This document shows, piece by piece, positions 1 through 10,954 of a stretch of 64,000 nt of DNA. The notes below the pieces were generated by a model. It did no database searches, had not been told where the DNA came from, and saw only the letters and a list, made by a program, of their open reading frames with translations. This stretch comes from Delphinus delphis (Eukaryota > Chordata > Mammalia > Artiodactyla > Delphinidae), in the NCBI RefSeq assembly GCF_949987515.2, contig NC_082688.1:79798731-79862730 (forward strand), in the 5' to 3' direction. A program made the translations under genes and the position numbers. Within the stretch, counting starts at the first letter, position 1. Each line of letters begins with the position of its first letter.

Positions 1-940
1 TATTCCTGTCCTGCTCCTAGGTTCTTCAGAACCATTTTTTTTAAGACTCCATATATATGTGTTAGCATACAGTATTTGTTTTTCTCTTTCTGACTTATTT
101 CACTCTGTTTGACAGAGTCTAGGTCCATTCACCTCACTACAAATAACTCCATTTCGTTTCCTTTAACGGCTGAGTAATATTCCATTATATATATGCGCCA
201 CATATTCTTTATCCATTCATCTGTCGATGGACACTTAGGTTGCTTCCATGTTCTGGCTATTGCAAATAGTGCTGCAATGAACATTGTGGTACATGACTCT
301 TTTTGAATTATGGTTTTCTCAGGGTATACGCCCAGTAGTGGGATTGCTGGCTCGTATGGTAGTTCTATTTTTAGTTTTTTAAGGAAACTCCATACTGTTC
401 TCCATAGTGGCTGTATCAATTTACATTCCCACCAACAGTGCAGGAAGCTTCCCTTTTCTCCACACCCTCTCCAGCATTTATTGTTTGTAGATATTTTGAT
501 GATGGACGTTCTGACTGGTGTGAGGTGATACCTCATTGTAGTTTTGATTTACGTTTCTCTAATGATTAGTGATGTTGAGCCTCCTTTCATGTGTTTGTTG
601 GCAATCTGTGTATCTTCTTTGGAGAAATGTCTATTTAGATCTTCTGCCCATTTTTGGATTGGGCTGTTTGTTTTTTTGATACTGAGCTTCATGAGCTTCT
701 TGTATATTTTGGAGATTAATCCTTGGTCAGTTGCTTCATTTGCAAATGTTTCCTCCCATTCTGAGGGTTGTCTTTTCATCTTGTTTATGGTTTCCTTTGC
801 TGTGCAAAAGCTTTTAAGTTTCATTAGGTCCCATTTGTTTGTTTTTCTTTTTATTTCCATTTCTCTAGGAGGTGGGTCAAAAAGGATCTTGCTGTGATTT
901 ATGTCAAAGAGTGTTCTTCCTATGCTTTCCTCTAATATAC
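1..940 (-). mobile_element. L1 LINE, 3' part (ORF2 C-terminus and 3' UTR)
   Basis: Reverse-strand translation gives the typical C-terminal region of L1 ORF2. Frames at 129-536 and 549-974 contain motifs such as '[14 protein letters not shown]', '[16 protein letters not shown]' and 'MEYYSAVKGNEMELFVV'. ORF2 encodes the endonuclease and reverse transcriptase; only its end is present here. The coding frame is interrupted near 540, so the copy is dead. The 3' end runs off the left edge of the window. Similarity to the other copies in this window marks it as a relatively young artiodactyl/cetacean L1. Confidence 0.93.
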
Positions 941-1842
941 AAAGAGCACTTAAAACCCAATAATAAGAATACAAACAACCTGATTTTAAAATGGGCCAAA
1001 CAACAGGTACATGAAAAGGTGCTCATCACTAATCATCAGGGAAATGAGAATCAAAATCACTATGACACATCACCTCACATTTGTTAGAGTGGTTAATTAT
1101 CAAAAAAGCAAGAAATAACAAGTATTGGCAAGGAAGAAGAGTAAATGGAACCCTGGTGCACTGTTGGTAGAAACGTAAGTTGGTACTCTAATTATGGAAA
1201 ACAGTATGGAGTTTCCTCAAAAAATCAAAAATAGAACTACCATATTATCCAGCAATCCCACTTCTGGGTATATATCCGAAGGAAACAAAAACACTGTCTC
1301 AAAGAGATATCTGTGTCCCCATGTTAACTGCCACATTATTCACAACAGGAAAACAACCAGTGTTCGTCTACAGATGAATGGATAAAGAAAATATGAGTGG
1401 ATAAAGGAAAAATATACATATATACCTAATGGAATATTATCCTGCCATAAAAAAGAAGAAAATTCCTCTATCTTCGACAACATGGATGAACCTGGAGGGC
1501 ATTATGATAAGTAAGTCAGACACAGCATGACAAATACTGTATGATATCACTTATGTATGAAATCTAAAAAACCAAACTCATAGAAACAGAGAGTAGATTG
1601 GCAGTTGCCAGAGGCAGAGAGTGGGGGAAGTCAGTGAAAGTGGTCAAAGGGTACAAGTCATAAGCCATAAGATGAGTAATTTCTGGGGATCTAATGTATA
1701 GCATGGTGACTATAGCTAACAACACTGTATTATATATTTGAAAGTTGCTATGAAAGTAGATCTTAAAAATTCTCACTGCAGGCGGAAAAAATAGGTAATA
1801 TATATTTTAACTAACCTTACTGTGGTAACCATTTCATAACAT
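941..1842 (+). mobile_element. Older L1 LINE, ORF2 end and 3' UTR (left part)
   Basis: This diverged L1 lies in the opposite orientation to its left neighbour. The ORF2-end phrases are readable but full of indels ('aatcccacttctgggtatat', 'cagatgaatggataaag'). They are followed by an L1 3' UTR (about 1570-1842). The 3' UTR is interrupted at about 1843 by a DNA-element-like repeat and resumes at about 2776. Confidence 0.85.
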
Positions 1843-2090
1843 AGATCTTCCTCAACTTATACTGAGATTAGGTCCCAACAAACCCATCTTAAGTAGAAAA
1901 TATCAAGTCGAAAAAGCATTAAGTACAAATACCCTACCAAACATCATAGCTTAGCCTAGCCTACATTAAACAGGCTCAGAACACACGTTAGCCTACAGCT
2001 GGGCAAAATCATATAACACAAAGCCTATTTATAATAAAGTATTGAATATCTCATGTTTTTATTGGATACTGAACTGAAAGTAAAAAAAAG
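1843..2090 (+). mobile_element. MER-type element, left half
   Basis: The sequence has inverted-terminus character: it begins with 'ctcaacttatactgagatta' and its right half (2545-2785) ends with the complementary 'gttaagtcaggggctgt'. It reads like a medium-reiteration, probably non-autonomous DNA transposon. It sits inside the L1 3' UTR and is itself split by a younger L1 end at 2103-2544. The family name is not certain from memory. Confidence 0.6.
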
Positions 2091-2102
2091 AATGATTGTA
2101 TA

Positions 2103-2544
2103 TTTGCAGCAACATGGATAGACCTGGAGATGATCATACTAAGTGAAGTCAAGTCAAAAAGAGAAAAACAAATACCATATGATATTTCTTTTATGTGGAA
2201 ACTAAAGTATGACATAAATGAACCTATCTATGAAACATAAACAGACTCACAGACATAAAGAACAGACTTGTGGTTGCCATGGGAGGAGTGGTAGGGAAGG
2301 GATGGGTTGGGAGTTTGGGGTTAGCAGATGCAAAGTATTATATATATAATGGATAAACAACAAGGTCTTACTATATAGCACAGTGAACTATATTCAGTAT
2401 CCTGTGATAAACCATAATGGAAAAGAATATAAAAAAGAATGTATATAAATATACATATAACAGAATCACTTTGCTGTACAGCAAAAATTGACAGAACATT
2501 GTAATTCAAATATACTTCAATAAATACATACATACATACATAAA
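2103..2544 (+). mobile_element. L1 3' end inserted into the MER-type element
   Basis: This is a 5'-truncated L1 with the usual 3' UTR phrases ('agcaacatggatagacctgg', 'ttgctgtacagcaaaaattg') and an A/T-rich tail (taaatacatacatacataca). It is flanked by a 12-bp target-site duplication, aatgattgtata, at 2091-2102 and 2545-2556. This proves insertion by target-primed reverse transcription. Confidence 0.92.
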
Positions 2545-2785
2545 AATGATTGTATAGGTAGAGAACAGTTGTAAGTGTATCAGTTGTTTACCCTTCTGAT
2601 TGAGTGGCTGAATGAGAGCTGCGGCTGCCACTGCCCAGCATCACAAGAGAGTATCATATTGCATATCATTAGCCTGGGAAAAGATCAAAATTCAAAGCTG
2701 GAAGCATGGTTTCTACCGAATGTGTATCACTGTCGACCCATTTTAAGTCAAACCACCGTTAAGTCAGGGGCTGTCTGTATATATA
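2545..2785 (+). mobile_element. MER-type element, right half
   Basis: This continues the element at 1843-2090 after the L1 insertion. Its right terminus (about 2745-2785) is complementary in kind to the left terminus. Beyond it the host L1 3' UTR resumes ('gttgtacaccttaaacttac'). Confidence 0.6.
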
Positions 2786-2852
2786 CATCAAATCATCATG
2801 TTGTACACCTTAAACTTACACAACGTTATATGTCAATTATATCTCAATAAAC
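2776..2852 (+). mobile_element. Older L1 3' UTR, resumed right part
   Basis: The terminal L1 3' UTR phrase ('gttatatgtcaattatatct' followed by caataaa) completes the copy that starts at 941. It is separated from its left part by the nested insertions. Confidence 0.75.
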
Positions 2853-2885
2853 CTGGGGAAATTTTTTTATTTTAAAAAATGTTTT

Positions 2886-2931
2886 AAAAGTGGGTGGAAG
2901 ACCTTAACAGACACTTCATCAAAGAAGATAT
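2886..2931 (+). mobile_element. Old L1 ORF2 fragment, left piece
   Basis: This short ORF2 segment ('accttaacagacacttcatc' then aaagaagata) continues directly at 3157 ('gaagacatacagatggcaaa'). The copy was split by the insertion at 2932-3153. Confidence 0.75.
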
Positions 2932-3153
2932 GGTGGGATAGGGCGGGTGGGAGGGAGACACAAGAGGGAGGGGATATGGGGATATAAGTATACGTATAGC
3001 TGATTCACTTTGTTATACAGCAGAAACTAACACAACAATGTAAGGCAATTATACTCCAATAAAGACGTTAAAAAAAAAAGAATGCAAGGTTGTTGCTGCT
3101 TACAATTTTGTTATTTTTCTGAAATCAAGTTTAATAAATATATTCTTTAAAAA
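2932..3153 (+). mobile_element. L1 3' end with a probable 3'-transduced flank
   Basis: The L1 3' UTR end (2932-3069) is followed by a first A-run (3071-3079). About 68 bp of non-L1 sequence (3080-3147) comes next, carrying its own AATAAA at 3133-3138, then a second A-run (3149-3156). The whole unit is flanked by an imperfect 11-bp duplication (aaagaagatat at 2921-2931, aaagaagacat at 3154-3164). The simplest reading is readthrough past the L1 poly(A) site and co-mobilisation of downstream DNA. Confidence 0.7.
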
Positions 3154-3156
3154 AAA

Positions 3157-3690
3157 GAAGACATACAGATGGCAAATAAGCATAAGAAAAGATGCTCCAC
3201 ATCATATGCCATTAGGGAAATGTAAATTAAAACAACAAGATACCACTACACACCTATTAGAATGGCCAAAATCCAAAACAGTAACAACACAAAATACTGA
3301 CAAGGATGTTGTGCAAAAGGAGCTCTCATTCTTTGCTGGTAGGAATGCAAAATGGTACAGCCACTTTGCAAGATAGTTTGGGGATTTCTTACATAACTAA
3401 ACATACTTTTACCATACAATCTAGCAATATACAATATATGATCTACAGAATATACAACAGCGAGATTTCACCCTAAGAGTGAACACTATGGACTCTGGGT
3501 GATAATAATGTGTCAGGGTAAATTCATCAAATGTAACAGATATATCACTCTGGTGATGGGTGTTGACAATGGGGATAATGTTTGCATGTGCAGGGGTGGG
3601 AGTATATGGGAAATCTCTGTACCTTCCACTCAATTTTGCTGTGATCCTGAAACTGCTCTAAAAAATAAACTCTATTTAAAAGTAAAAAGA
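3157..3690 (+). mobile_element. Old L1 fragment, ORF2 end and 3' UTR
   Basis: A diverged L1 with ORF2-like phrases ('acaccactatt'-type text near 3240) and an old L1M-type 3' UTR. The UTR holds 'gtgataataatgtgtcaggg' and 'tgatcctgaaactgctctaa', and ends in aaaaataaac near 3670. It continues the 2886-2931 piece. Confidence 0.8.
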
Positions 3691-3839
3691 AATTACCTAT
3701 TTTAGCTGAACGGAGAATATTACAAAACATTTCTGCTCTCTGAAAGCTAGTAAGAATCTACACAACTCTAGAAAGTATATCCTACATAATGGGTTCTTAA
3801 ACTGGAATTCGTGAGAAAACTCCATAAAAATATATGCAA

Positions 3840-3840
3840 A

Positions 3841-3892
<52 letters not shown>
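3840..3892. repeat. (TG)n microsatellite
   Basis: About 25 TG units, with one early TTTG interruption and a CGTGCG variant at the right end. Confidence 0.97.
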
Positions 3893-3894
<2 letters not shown>

Positions 3895-4702
3895 CGTTCA
3901 CACATACATGCATCTTGCCCCCTGGGAAGAATTACAAAACTTTTATTAAGATTCCTAATGCATGATCACCACCCCTTTCCCCCTTCCCAAAATCTTAAGG
4001 ATCCCAGCCTATGACAGTCAGCTCTGAGTACCTGCTTCTGACACCTTCATTTTTCCCCAGTGGCTGATATGCAGTCAGCAAATGGTACCGTCACACGGTC
4101 CTTCACCAACCTCACACAAGACAGCAGACTGTAGGCTGCCTGCCATTCTCAGATGTCAACTGATTACCCCTGACAGAGGGTTGACTCACGTCCCTTCATA
4201 GGGGAAGCTGCACTGTGCTCTCAATCTACTAAGAATTCTACTAAGTCCCCCTTCAGGAGTTTCCTTAGGTCCTGGCTACATGCTAATATACAGCAAGGGA
4301 TCTGAATGGACCCACAGAACATCTGCCAGATGCCAACACTTCAATACTGACACATTCAGACAGTCAAGGCATAAACCTTGGTGAAGGCAGAACACAGCCA
4401 AGAAGTCCATTTGATTTTGACTTGGGACAGGCCCTCCAAACTTTGGCAAGCCCTCTATCTACTTTGACCAGTGGTCAATAAGTAAGTGGTTAGAACTATT
4501 TCATTATATCTCAAAACTTGACAAAAATGGTACTTTCTTCTAAATAAATCCACATTGACTAATTAAAGTGCCTATGCCATTGGCTGGGGTTATCCCAACT
4601 CCATGAGGTGATGGGGTTTGCTCCTGCTAATCACAGCCTGTAGTTGTCAGCTACATATGACTTTTGATTAATAAAAGATTAGGGAACAAATTAAGCACAT
4701 TT
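3893..4702. other. Unique intergenic DNA, nothing recognised
   Basis: I see no coding frame, RNA gene or clear repeat in these roughly 800 bases. Confidence 0.5.
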
Positions 4703-4719
4703 AATAAGTATAGTTTTAC

Positions 4720-5212
4720 GAAATTGAGTTATTTGTAGTGAGGTGGATGGACCTAGAGTCTGTCATACAGAGTGAAGTAAGTCAGAAAGAGAAAAACAAA
4801 TACCATATGCTAGCACATATATATGGAATCTAAAAAAAAAAAAAAGGTTCTGAAGAACCTAGGGGCAGGACAGGAATAAAGACGCAGATGTAGAGAATGG
4901 AGAATGGATTTGAGGACACAGGGAGGGGGAAGGGTAAGCTGGGATGAAGTGAGAGAGTGGCATGTACTTATATACACTACCAAACGTAAAATAGATAGCT
5001 AGTGGGAAGCAGCCGCATAGCACAGGGAGATCAGCTCAGTGCTTTGTGACCACCTAGAGGGGTGGGATAGGGAGGGTGGGAGGGAGGGAGTCGCAAGAGG
5101 GAAGAGATATGGGGATGTATGTATATGTATAGCTGATTCACTTTGTTATAAAGCAGAAACTAACACACCATTGTAAAGCAATTATACTCCAATAAAGGTG
5201 TTAAAAAAATAA
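4720..5212 (+). mobile_element. L1 3' end with 17-bp target-site duplication
   Basis: A 5'-truncated young L1 runs from the last ORF2 codons ('gtgaggtggatggacctaga') through the GA-rich 3' UTR ('ggtgggatagggagggtggg') to 'actccaataaaggtgttaaa'. The duplication aataagta(t/c)agttttac is at 4703-4719 and 5213-5229, with one mismatch. Confidence 0.95.
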
Positions 5213-5229
5213 AATAAGTACAGTTTTAC

Positions 5230-6134
5230 AGGGAAAACGTTTTTTCAGAAACAAACATTCACAGATACCTTGATGGAAGTCCAGAGATGGTATCACTTGA
5301 TTACTTCCAGCCATTTTATTTGCTGAATCTTCTCAGCTCAGCTTTGTAACCAGCACAGCCATCCCAGTGCCCTGTCTGACCTGGGCAGGCATTGGGCGGA
5401 CATAACCCAACCCCTCTACAGCCTAGCCTTTGGTTGTTGGTGTTACCAGCTAGCACTGCTGGTACCTCCAGACCTCTGTCCCCATGATGTCAACACTACC
5501 AGCTATAGCACCCCAGACATCTGACCCTGCTACCAGACCTCAGGACAAAAGCCAAACTTGTGGCCCAAGGGGACATGAAAACAGGAGTTCAGGACATCTA
5601 CTTCTGCCTCTTTCACTAAGTGAAAGCCAAATCGGTAGACTAATTGGCAGTTAGAAGTTGTCCAATCCAAAGAAATAAGGTGAGCTAATGTGCACTGCAA
5701 TGTGGAAAGAAAGCAGCACATTATACACATAAGAAACATAACATACTTCACAAACAGACAAAATAATCACCCAGGATGAGTTGCCAGATGAAGTTGCTAG
5801 ACAAAGAACAACTAGGTAAATATACAAGTGACAATTTGGTGAGTTGACTGAAAGAAGTAACCACGACAGGTTTAAAGAAGGGAGTGGTTTCATCAGGTTT
5901 CATGGAGGGGCTAGTGTTTGGGAAATGGAGCCAGCACAGCTGGGGAAAGCATGGTGAACAAAGGGGAGAGCAAAGGCAAGGGCGTGAATCCCAAGAAGCA
6001 GGCGAGGTGTTTTGGAAACAAGAAGCCATTCAGTTCCCTGGGATGCACAAGGAGCAAACACTGGAAAAAGAAGGTGGAGAGGAATGTGGGGCCCACCTTA
6101 GAGAAGCAGGAACTGTGGCATTAAAGGCCATACA
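5230..6134. other. Unique intergenic DNA
   Basis: I found no supported feature. Overlapping open frames occur on both strands (5530-6216), but they show no domain, codon pattern or splice context and look like chance. Confidence 0.5.
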
Positions 6135-6345
6135 CTCCCAGTGCCACACTGCATGGGCTCAAATCCCCATTCTGCCTCTTGCTAGATTTGTGACCTTAGG
6201 TATAACTTCTTTGTAGCTCGGTTTCTTCAGCTGTAAAATGAGGACAATAATAGTGCCTGCCACATAGGGTTGTGAGAGTGAAATGGATTAATGTGTGTAA
6301 AGTGCTTAGAACAACGAGTGTAGTTGGCCCTTAGCAAATGCAGCA
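6135..6345 (+). repeat. MIR SINE
   Basis: Contains the MIR core in forward orientation: 'ctcaaatccccattctgcct', 'gatttgtgacctta', 'cttcagctgtaaaatgagga' and 'aagtgcttagaacaa'. Confidence 0.85.
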
Positions 6346-6919
6346 TGAGAGACAGCCGCCAATGTCATGACCATGGGGATCTGAGAAGCCAGAGTGAAGT
6401 GTCTACACTCAATTTGGACAGAGAGCCAGGGAAGTTTTTCTGAGCTGGGAGGCGATTAGATTAGAACTGGATGTTAAGAGGATAAGTCTGGCAAGCTGTA
6501 AGGGATGAAATGAGATGGTGGTGGGGGCGAGGAAGTGGGTGGGAAGTAAACATAGTGCAAGTCATGGGCACCAGACGGTGAAAGAGGGACTGAGTTCTCT
6601 CCCTGAAGATAATGTGGGCGGTTCCGAGGGGACCTTGGATGTGGATGGCTGTCTTCCCTCAGAGTCCTCCTCCTCATCCAAACCACCTGATTGAAACGTA
6701 GAGGAAATTGGAAAGTATTTAATACCTGTAGCAAGAAGCTTCTACCAGCCTGAACCAAAGGATGGAAAGCAACTCTTGATATAGCAAAAGGAAAACTGAC
6801 CTCTAAAAGCTTCCTGTGTTCCTTCTGTAGCCTGAACTAAGACTGAAAGGAAATTGAGTCCTGTTTAAAAGGACACACAGTTCTTCATGTTAACAGATAC
6901 TTTCCTCTTCAGAAGGTAT

Positions 6920-8062
6920 TGAGGATTGCTAAAAGCTTCTGCACAGCAAAGGAAACCATAAACAAAATGAAAAGACAACCCACAGAATGGGAGAAAATAC
7001 TTGCAAACAAAGTGACTGACGAGAGATTAATCTCCAAAATACACAAACAGCTCATGCAGCTCAATATCAAAAACAAACAAACAACCCAATCAAAAACTGG
7101 GCAGAAGATCTAAATAGACATTTCTCCAAAGAAGACATACAGATGGCCAAAAAGCACGTGAACAGATGCTCAACATCGCTAATTATTAGAGAAATGAAAA
7201 TCAAACCTACAATGAGGTATTACCTCACACCAGTCAGAATGGCAATCATCAAAAAGTCTACAAAAAATAAATGCTGGAGAGAGTGTGAAGAAAAGGAAAC
7301 CCTCCTACACCGTTGGTGGGAATGTAAACTGGTACAGTCACTATGGAGAACGATATGGAGGTTCCTCAAAAAACTAAAAATAGAGTTACCATATGATCCA
7401 GCAATCCCACTCCTGGGCATATATCTGGAGAAGATCATAATTCGAAAAGATACATGCACCCCAATGTTCATTACAGCACTATTTACAATAGCCAAGACAT
7501 GGAAGCAACCTAAATGTCTATCAACGGAAGAATGGATAAAGAAGGTGTGGTATATATATGTAATGGAGTACTACTCAGCCATAAAAAAGAATAAAATAAT
7601 GCCATTTGCAGCAACATGGATAGACCTAGAGATTATCATACTAGAAGTAAGTCAGAGAGAAAAAGATAAATATCATATGATATCACCCATATATGGAATC
7701 TAATTTTTTTAAATGATATAAATGAACTTATTTACCAAATGGGAATGGACTCACAGACTCTGAAAACAAACTTATGGTTACCAAAGGGGAAAGGGGGGGA
7801 GGGATAAATTAGAGTTTGAGATTAACATATACACACTACTATATATAAAATAGATAACCAACAAGGACCTACTGTATAGCACAAGGAACTCTACTCAATA
7901 TTCTATAATAATCTATTGTAGAATCCGGAAAGGAATCTGAAAAAGAATGGATATATGTATATGTATAACTGAATCACTTTTCTGTACACCTGAAACTAAC
8001 ACAACATTGTAAATCAACTATACCCCAATATAAAATAAAAATTAAATTAAAAAAATAAAGTC
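6920..8062 (+). mobile_element. L1 LINE, ORF2 C-terminal part and 3' UTR
   Basis: This is a 1.1-kb L1 3' end. A 186-codon frame at 7143-7703 is intact L1 ORF2 C-terminus, with '[20 protein letters not shown]', '[20 protein letters not shown]' and '[14 protein letters not shown]'. An upstream frame (6919-7113) carries earlier ORF2 sequence but is separated by a frame break. The 3' UTR ends in an A-rich tail near 8060. No ORF1 or reverse-transcriptase core is present, so the copy is inactive. Confidence 0.95.
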
Positions 8063-8275
8063 TACCAAGTCACACACACAAAAAAGTCCCCTTCTACGGG
8101 CTTACTCCCAGACTGGGTTCTCACTGTAACTTACTTCTAGGAGATAAAACAATTTCAATACCTATTAAGATGCAAAAGATCACCTTTCCCACCCAAATAT
8201 AATATCTCAGCAAGGTAAATTATTCAATTATCAATAAGCGAGTCACTACTGAGGCCTCACAGGACAGCTGGGTTT

Positions 8276-8478
8276 TTTTTTTTTTTTGGTTACGCGGGCC
8301 TCTCACTGTTGTGGCCTCTCCCGTTGTGGAGCACAGGCTACGGACACGCAGGCTCAGCGGCCACGGCTCACGGGCCCAGCCGCTCCGCGGCATGTGGGAT
8401 CTTCCCGGACCGGGGCACGAACCCGTGTCCCCTGCATCGGCAGGCGGACTCCCAACCACTGCGCCACCAGGGAAGCCC
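8276..8478 (-). mobile_element. CHR-2-type tRNA-derived SINE
   Basis: This SINE is in reverse orientation: a T-run at 8273-8288 (the A-tail) and the tRNA-derived head at the right ('cactgcgccaccagggaagc'). Target-site duplication aggacagctgggttt lies at 8261-8275 and 8479-8493 and is perfect over 15 bp. Young copy. Confidence 0.96.
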
Positions 8479-8814
8479 AGGACAGCTGGGTTTGACTGGA
8501 AGCCTGTAGGAGAACCTGACCTAGAACTCTGGATAACAGGGGCCATGAGTAGGGGGCAAAAGCACACAGTGCAGAGGGAGTGGGAACAGAGGCCACGTTA
8601 AGGATGGAAGCAGATGTAGAAAGGAGAGCAAAGGGGCTTAGGGAATGCATTTGTCAATCTCAAAATTTTGTTGGAAACCAGCCCTAACATGTTTAATGAA
8701 GCCGACATCTGCCACCCAATCTATACAACATGGACCCTCACTGTCACTTGACTCAGCACTCTCTCCTTCTGGATGCATGTACAAGCCTGCCAGGGACCTC
8801 TACTCACTCGGAAA

Positions 8815-8882
8815 AAGGAAAAAGAGAGAGAAAGAGAGACAGCAAGAGAGTGTGAGATCAAGAAAGAGTGAGAGAGAGACCA
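8815..8882. repeat. GA-rich low-complexity tract
   Basis: Near-pure purine AG/AAAG repeats, with no coding meaning. Confidence 0.85.
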
Positions 8883-9098
8883 AATGATTACATACAGTTT
8901 TACTCCTCTGTGATTTCAGAAGGTCTGAAGGGAGTAGATGTCTCCCTTCCCATTGGCCCAAGAAGCCACTAAAATTACAAAACTCAGGACTCCTTTACAT
9001 TACATGGGAAGACTGTGACAGGCTACATGGCTAGAAAGAGTAAAAAACCAAGTGTAACAAGGAAATTACTTTAAGCTGAGTTATAGAGAGGTTTGCTG

Positions 9099-9225
9099 TT
9101 AACAACTCTGGGAATTAAAAGTTTCTCTCTGGTTCTTGAATGGAGATAGCAGTGCCACAGACCTCTTTGGGAATGCAGCAAACTTCTTCCCTTCTGGTCA
9201 ATATGTGACCATTCCCTACCCTCCT
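9099..9225 (-). pseudogene. Guanylate cyclase pseudogene, terminal exon
   Basis: The minus-strand frame reads 'GMVTY', stop, 'PEGKKFAAFPKRS', then a tail ending in 'NSQSC' and TAA at 9099-9101. It matches the family C-terminal pattern (V)KGKGxMxTYWLxGK. The conserved Trp codon has become TGA (9198-9200), and a second stop TAG (9216-9218) sits in the KGKG segment. The right boundary (an AG near 9226) is approximate. After the cyclase end there are about 27 tail residues with no recognisable motif. Confidence 0.72.
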
Positions 9226-10876
9226 CTTTTCCACAAACATTTAATTAGGGAAGAAACAGCCAACTCAGCCAGAAAGGCAGTCATCCTGTGATAGACTGGC
9301 CAACTGATTGGATATGACAGAGCACATTCTCAGCCTGCTCAGGAAACCCTGGGGTCCCTGGGGGCTGGCATCCCCAAGAGACTGCTCTTTAATTGGCTCC
9401 CCCACATTGCTGAGAGCTCGCCCAGCATTCAGGGCAGAGATGACTGCTTCACGGGCACCACTACATACTGGCTGACTAATGAGTCACGGTCACCCGCATA
9501 CATTCACTGATGCTGCTATAGCTAACGAATCCCACGTGTGCTGCCAACCCGGAGGGTAGAGTCAGACTTGGGTTCTGCAGCTACTAGACCCTTCCAGCAG
9601 AGATAAAAGAGGATGATGACCCAGTAAGTCTGGGGACTGACATCTTCTTTTTTGGACAGTTACTAAGCAGGCAGTATCCCCACATAAAAAATTAGTGCCT
9701 TTCCATCAAATGTGGATCAATAACACCCTCCCAGCCCAGGGGTCAGAGCCTCGGCCTCTCATTGACATGTAAACTGGACTTTGGAAGCTTTCACTCTAGA
9801 TTCACTTTGATACACTCTCAAAAGAAACATTATCTGCCTATATTTGCTGATCAAATCCAACTGAATTCATCGTGATTCATTTCAACAGAGAAACTCTCTT
9901 GCAGGCAGGGCTCTGTGCAAAACGAATTTCAGAGTTAAGCCACAGGAGTGAGTTGCTTTTTCTTGGGCTTTTCTATGTGGGTTACCATGGTACTCCCTTT
10001 GAACATATTTCATATTTTCAGTACACAAAAATACCACAGAAACTATTTGGACAATGTCTGGAGGGAACTGCCCACAAATAATGCACATGCATCTCACACT
10101 ATTTCTCTGGTGGAAGGAGAGACAGCCGTGTCCCTTTCCTGGGCTCATCTCCCCCATGGATGGAGTCAAGGACTGGCGGACTGAAAACCTCTCTCACTTT
10201 AAGTGAGTCTCACCTTCTGTCCCAGATGTAACCATGTCTGAATTAATTTCAATTACTTTAATACAATTAATTCCATTGCCTTGTTCATGGGATTGATCCT
10301 CTTTTAAACTAAAACACTCCTTAGAAGGGGAGTGTCCTGGGCGTACCTCAGTGGAATGAGTTCATGAATAGACTTCTATTATAGGAGGAGTCCCAGGCAA
10401 TGGGAAAGGACTGAGTCCAGTGGCTAGGAAATAAAAAGATGTTGAAATAGAGGGAAAGGATCTAAAAAGGCTATGTGGGAAAAACCAGACATACTTTGCC
10501 TGTTTCACAATTTTGCCAGGGATTGCTGGCCCTTTCCAAGCCAACCCCAAAGAAGGAGTTTCCCAAGAAAGGTGTGATCTGTTCATAATGATCCAGGATT
10601 GGAAAAAACATCTACTGTATAAGCCAAAAGAAACATGCAGGTCTTAAACAGATACATAATTCAAAAACCTTACATAGGCTAATACTCGATCAAAAGTCAA
10701 AGGATTTCCAAGTTTGTTTGGGACTTTTCCCCCTGTGGCAGAGACAGTACATGCAATGCTAAAAATTCTACCAGTGAGTTTACTGAAGGCAGTGACCCAC
10801 AGGACTTCAATGGTTAGGTTCCTTGTAGTGCTTCTCTCACTTGCATGCTCCACGGATACAGGTAGCCGATGGCTAC
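9226..10876. other. Intron of the cyclase pseudogene, unique sequence
   Basis: Mostly unique DNA. Minus-strand open frames at 9882-10169 and 10644-10853 show no family resemblance and are probably chance. Confidence 0.5.
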
Positions 10877-10954
10877 CTTAACTTGTAAATTCCCACAACA
10901 CACCAGTATGTAGTCTCTAATTTGCTGCAGGAGTTGGTATGCATTTTCAGAGCT
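10877..10954 (-). pseudogene. Guanylate cyclase pseudogene, late cyclase exon
   Basis: 26 codons remain open: 'SSENAYQLLQQI' then 'RDYILVCCGNLQVK'. This matches the segment after the catalytic motifs, whose usual form is S-x-x-x-Y-x-L-L-x-x-x-G-G-Y-x-L-x-x-R-G-x-x-x-V-K. The Gly-Gly is replaced by Arg-Asp and the Arg of RG by Cys. A donor-like GTAGCC follows at 10876. The expected first residues of the exon (ALKIxL-like) are missing, and the upstream bases run straight into a pyrimidine tract. A short deletion at the exon start is likely. Confidence 0.75.

Noticed and set aside
5748..6216. Several 60-110 codon frames on both strands
   Set aside because: No domain, splice context or family resemblance, and they overlap each other in conflicting frames.
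7143..7703. 186-codon open frame, the longest in the window
   Set aside because: It is the C-terminus of L1 ORF2, with typical motifs and an L1 3' UTR following. It is not a host gene.
8300..8480. tRNA-like sequence with A- and B-box similarity (also at the other CHR SINEs)
   Set aside because: These are tRNA-derived SINE heads with tails and duplications. None folds as an intact tRNA gene by eye.
8220..8650. Overlapping open frames on both strands across a GC-rich segment
   Set aside because: They are translations of a CHR-2 SINE. Near-identical peptides recur at 21328, 39092, 53178 and 58733.
10644..10853. 69-codon minus frame directly left of the 10.9-kb cyclase exon
   Set aside because: It falls after that exon's donor and does not resemble the cyclase C-terminus, which is found at 9.1-9.2 kb instead.
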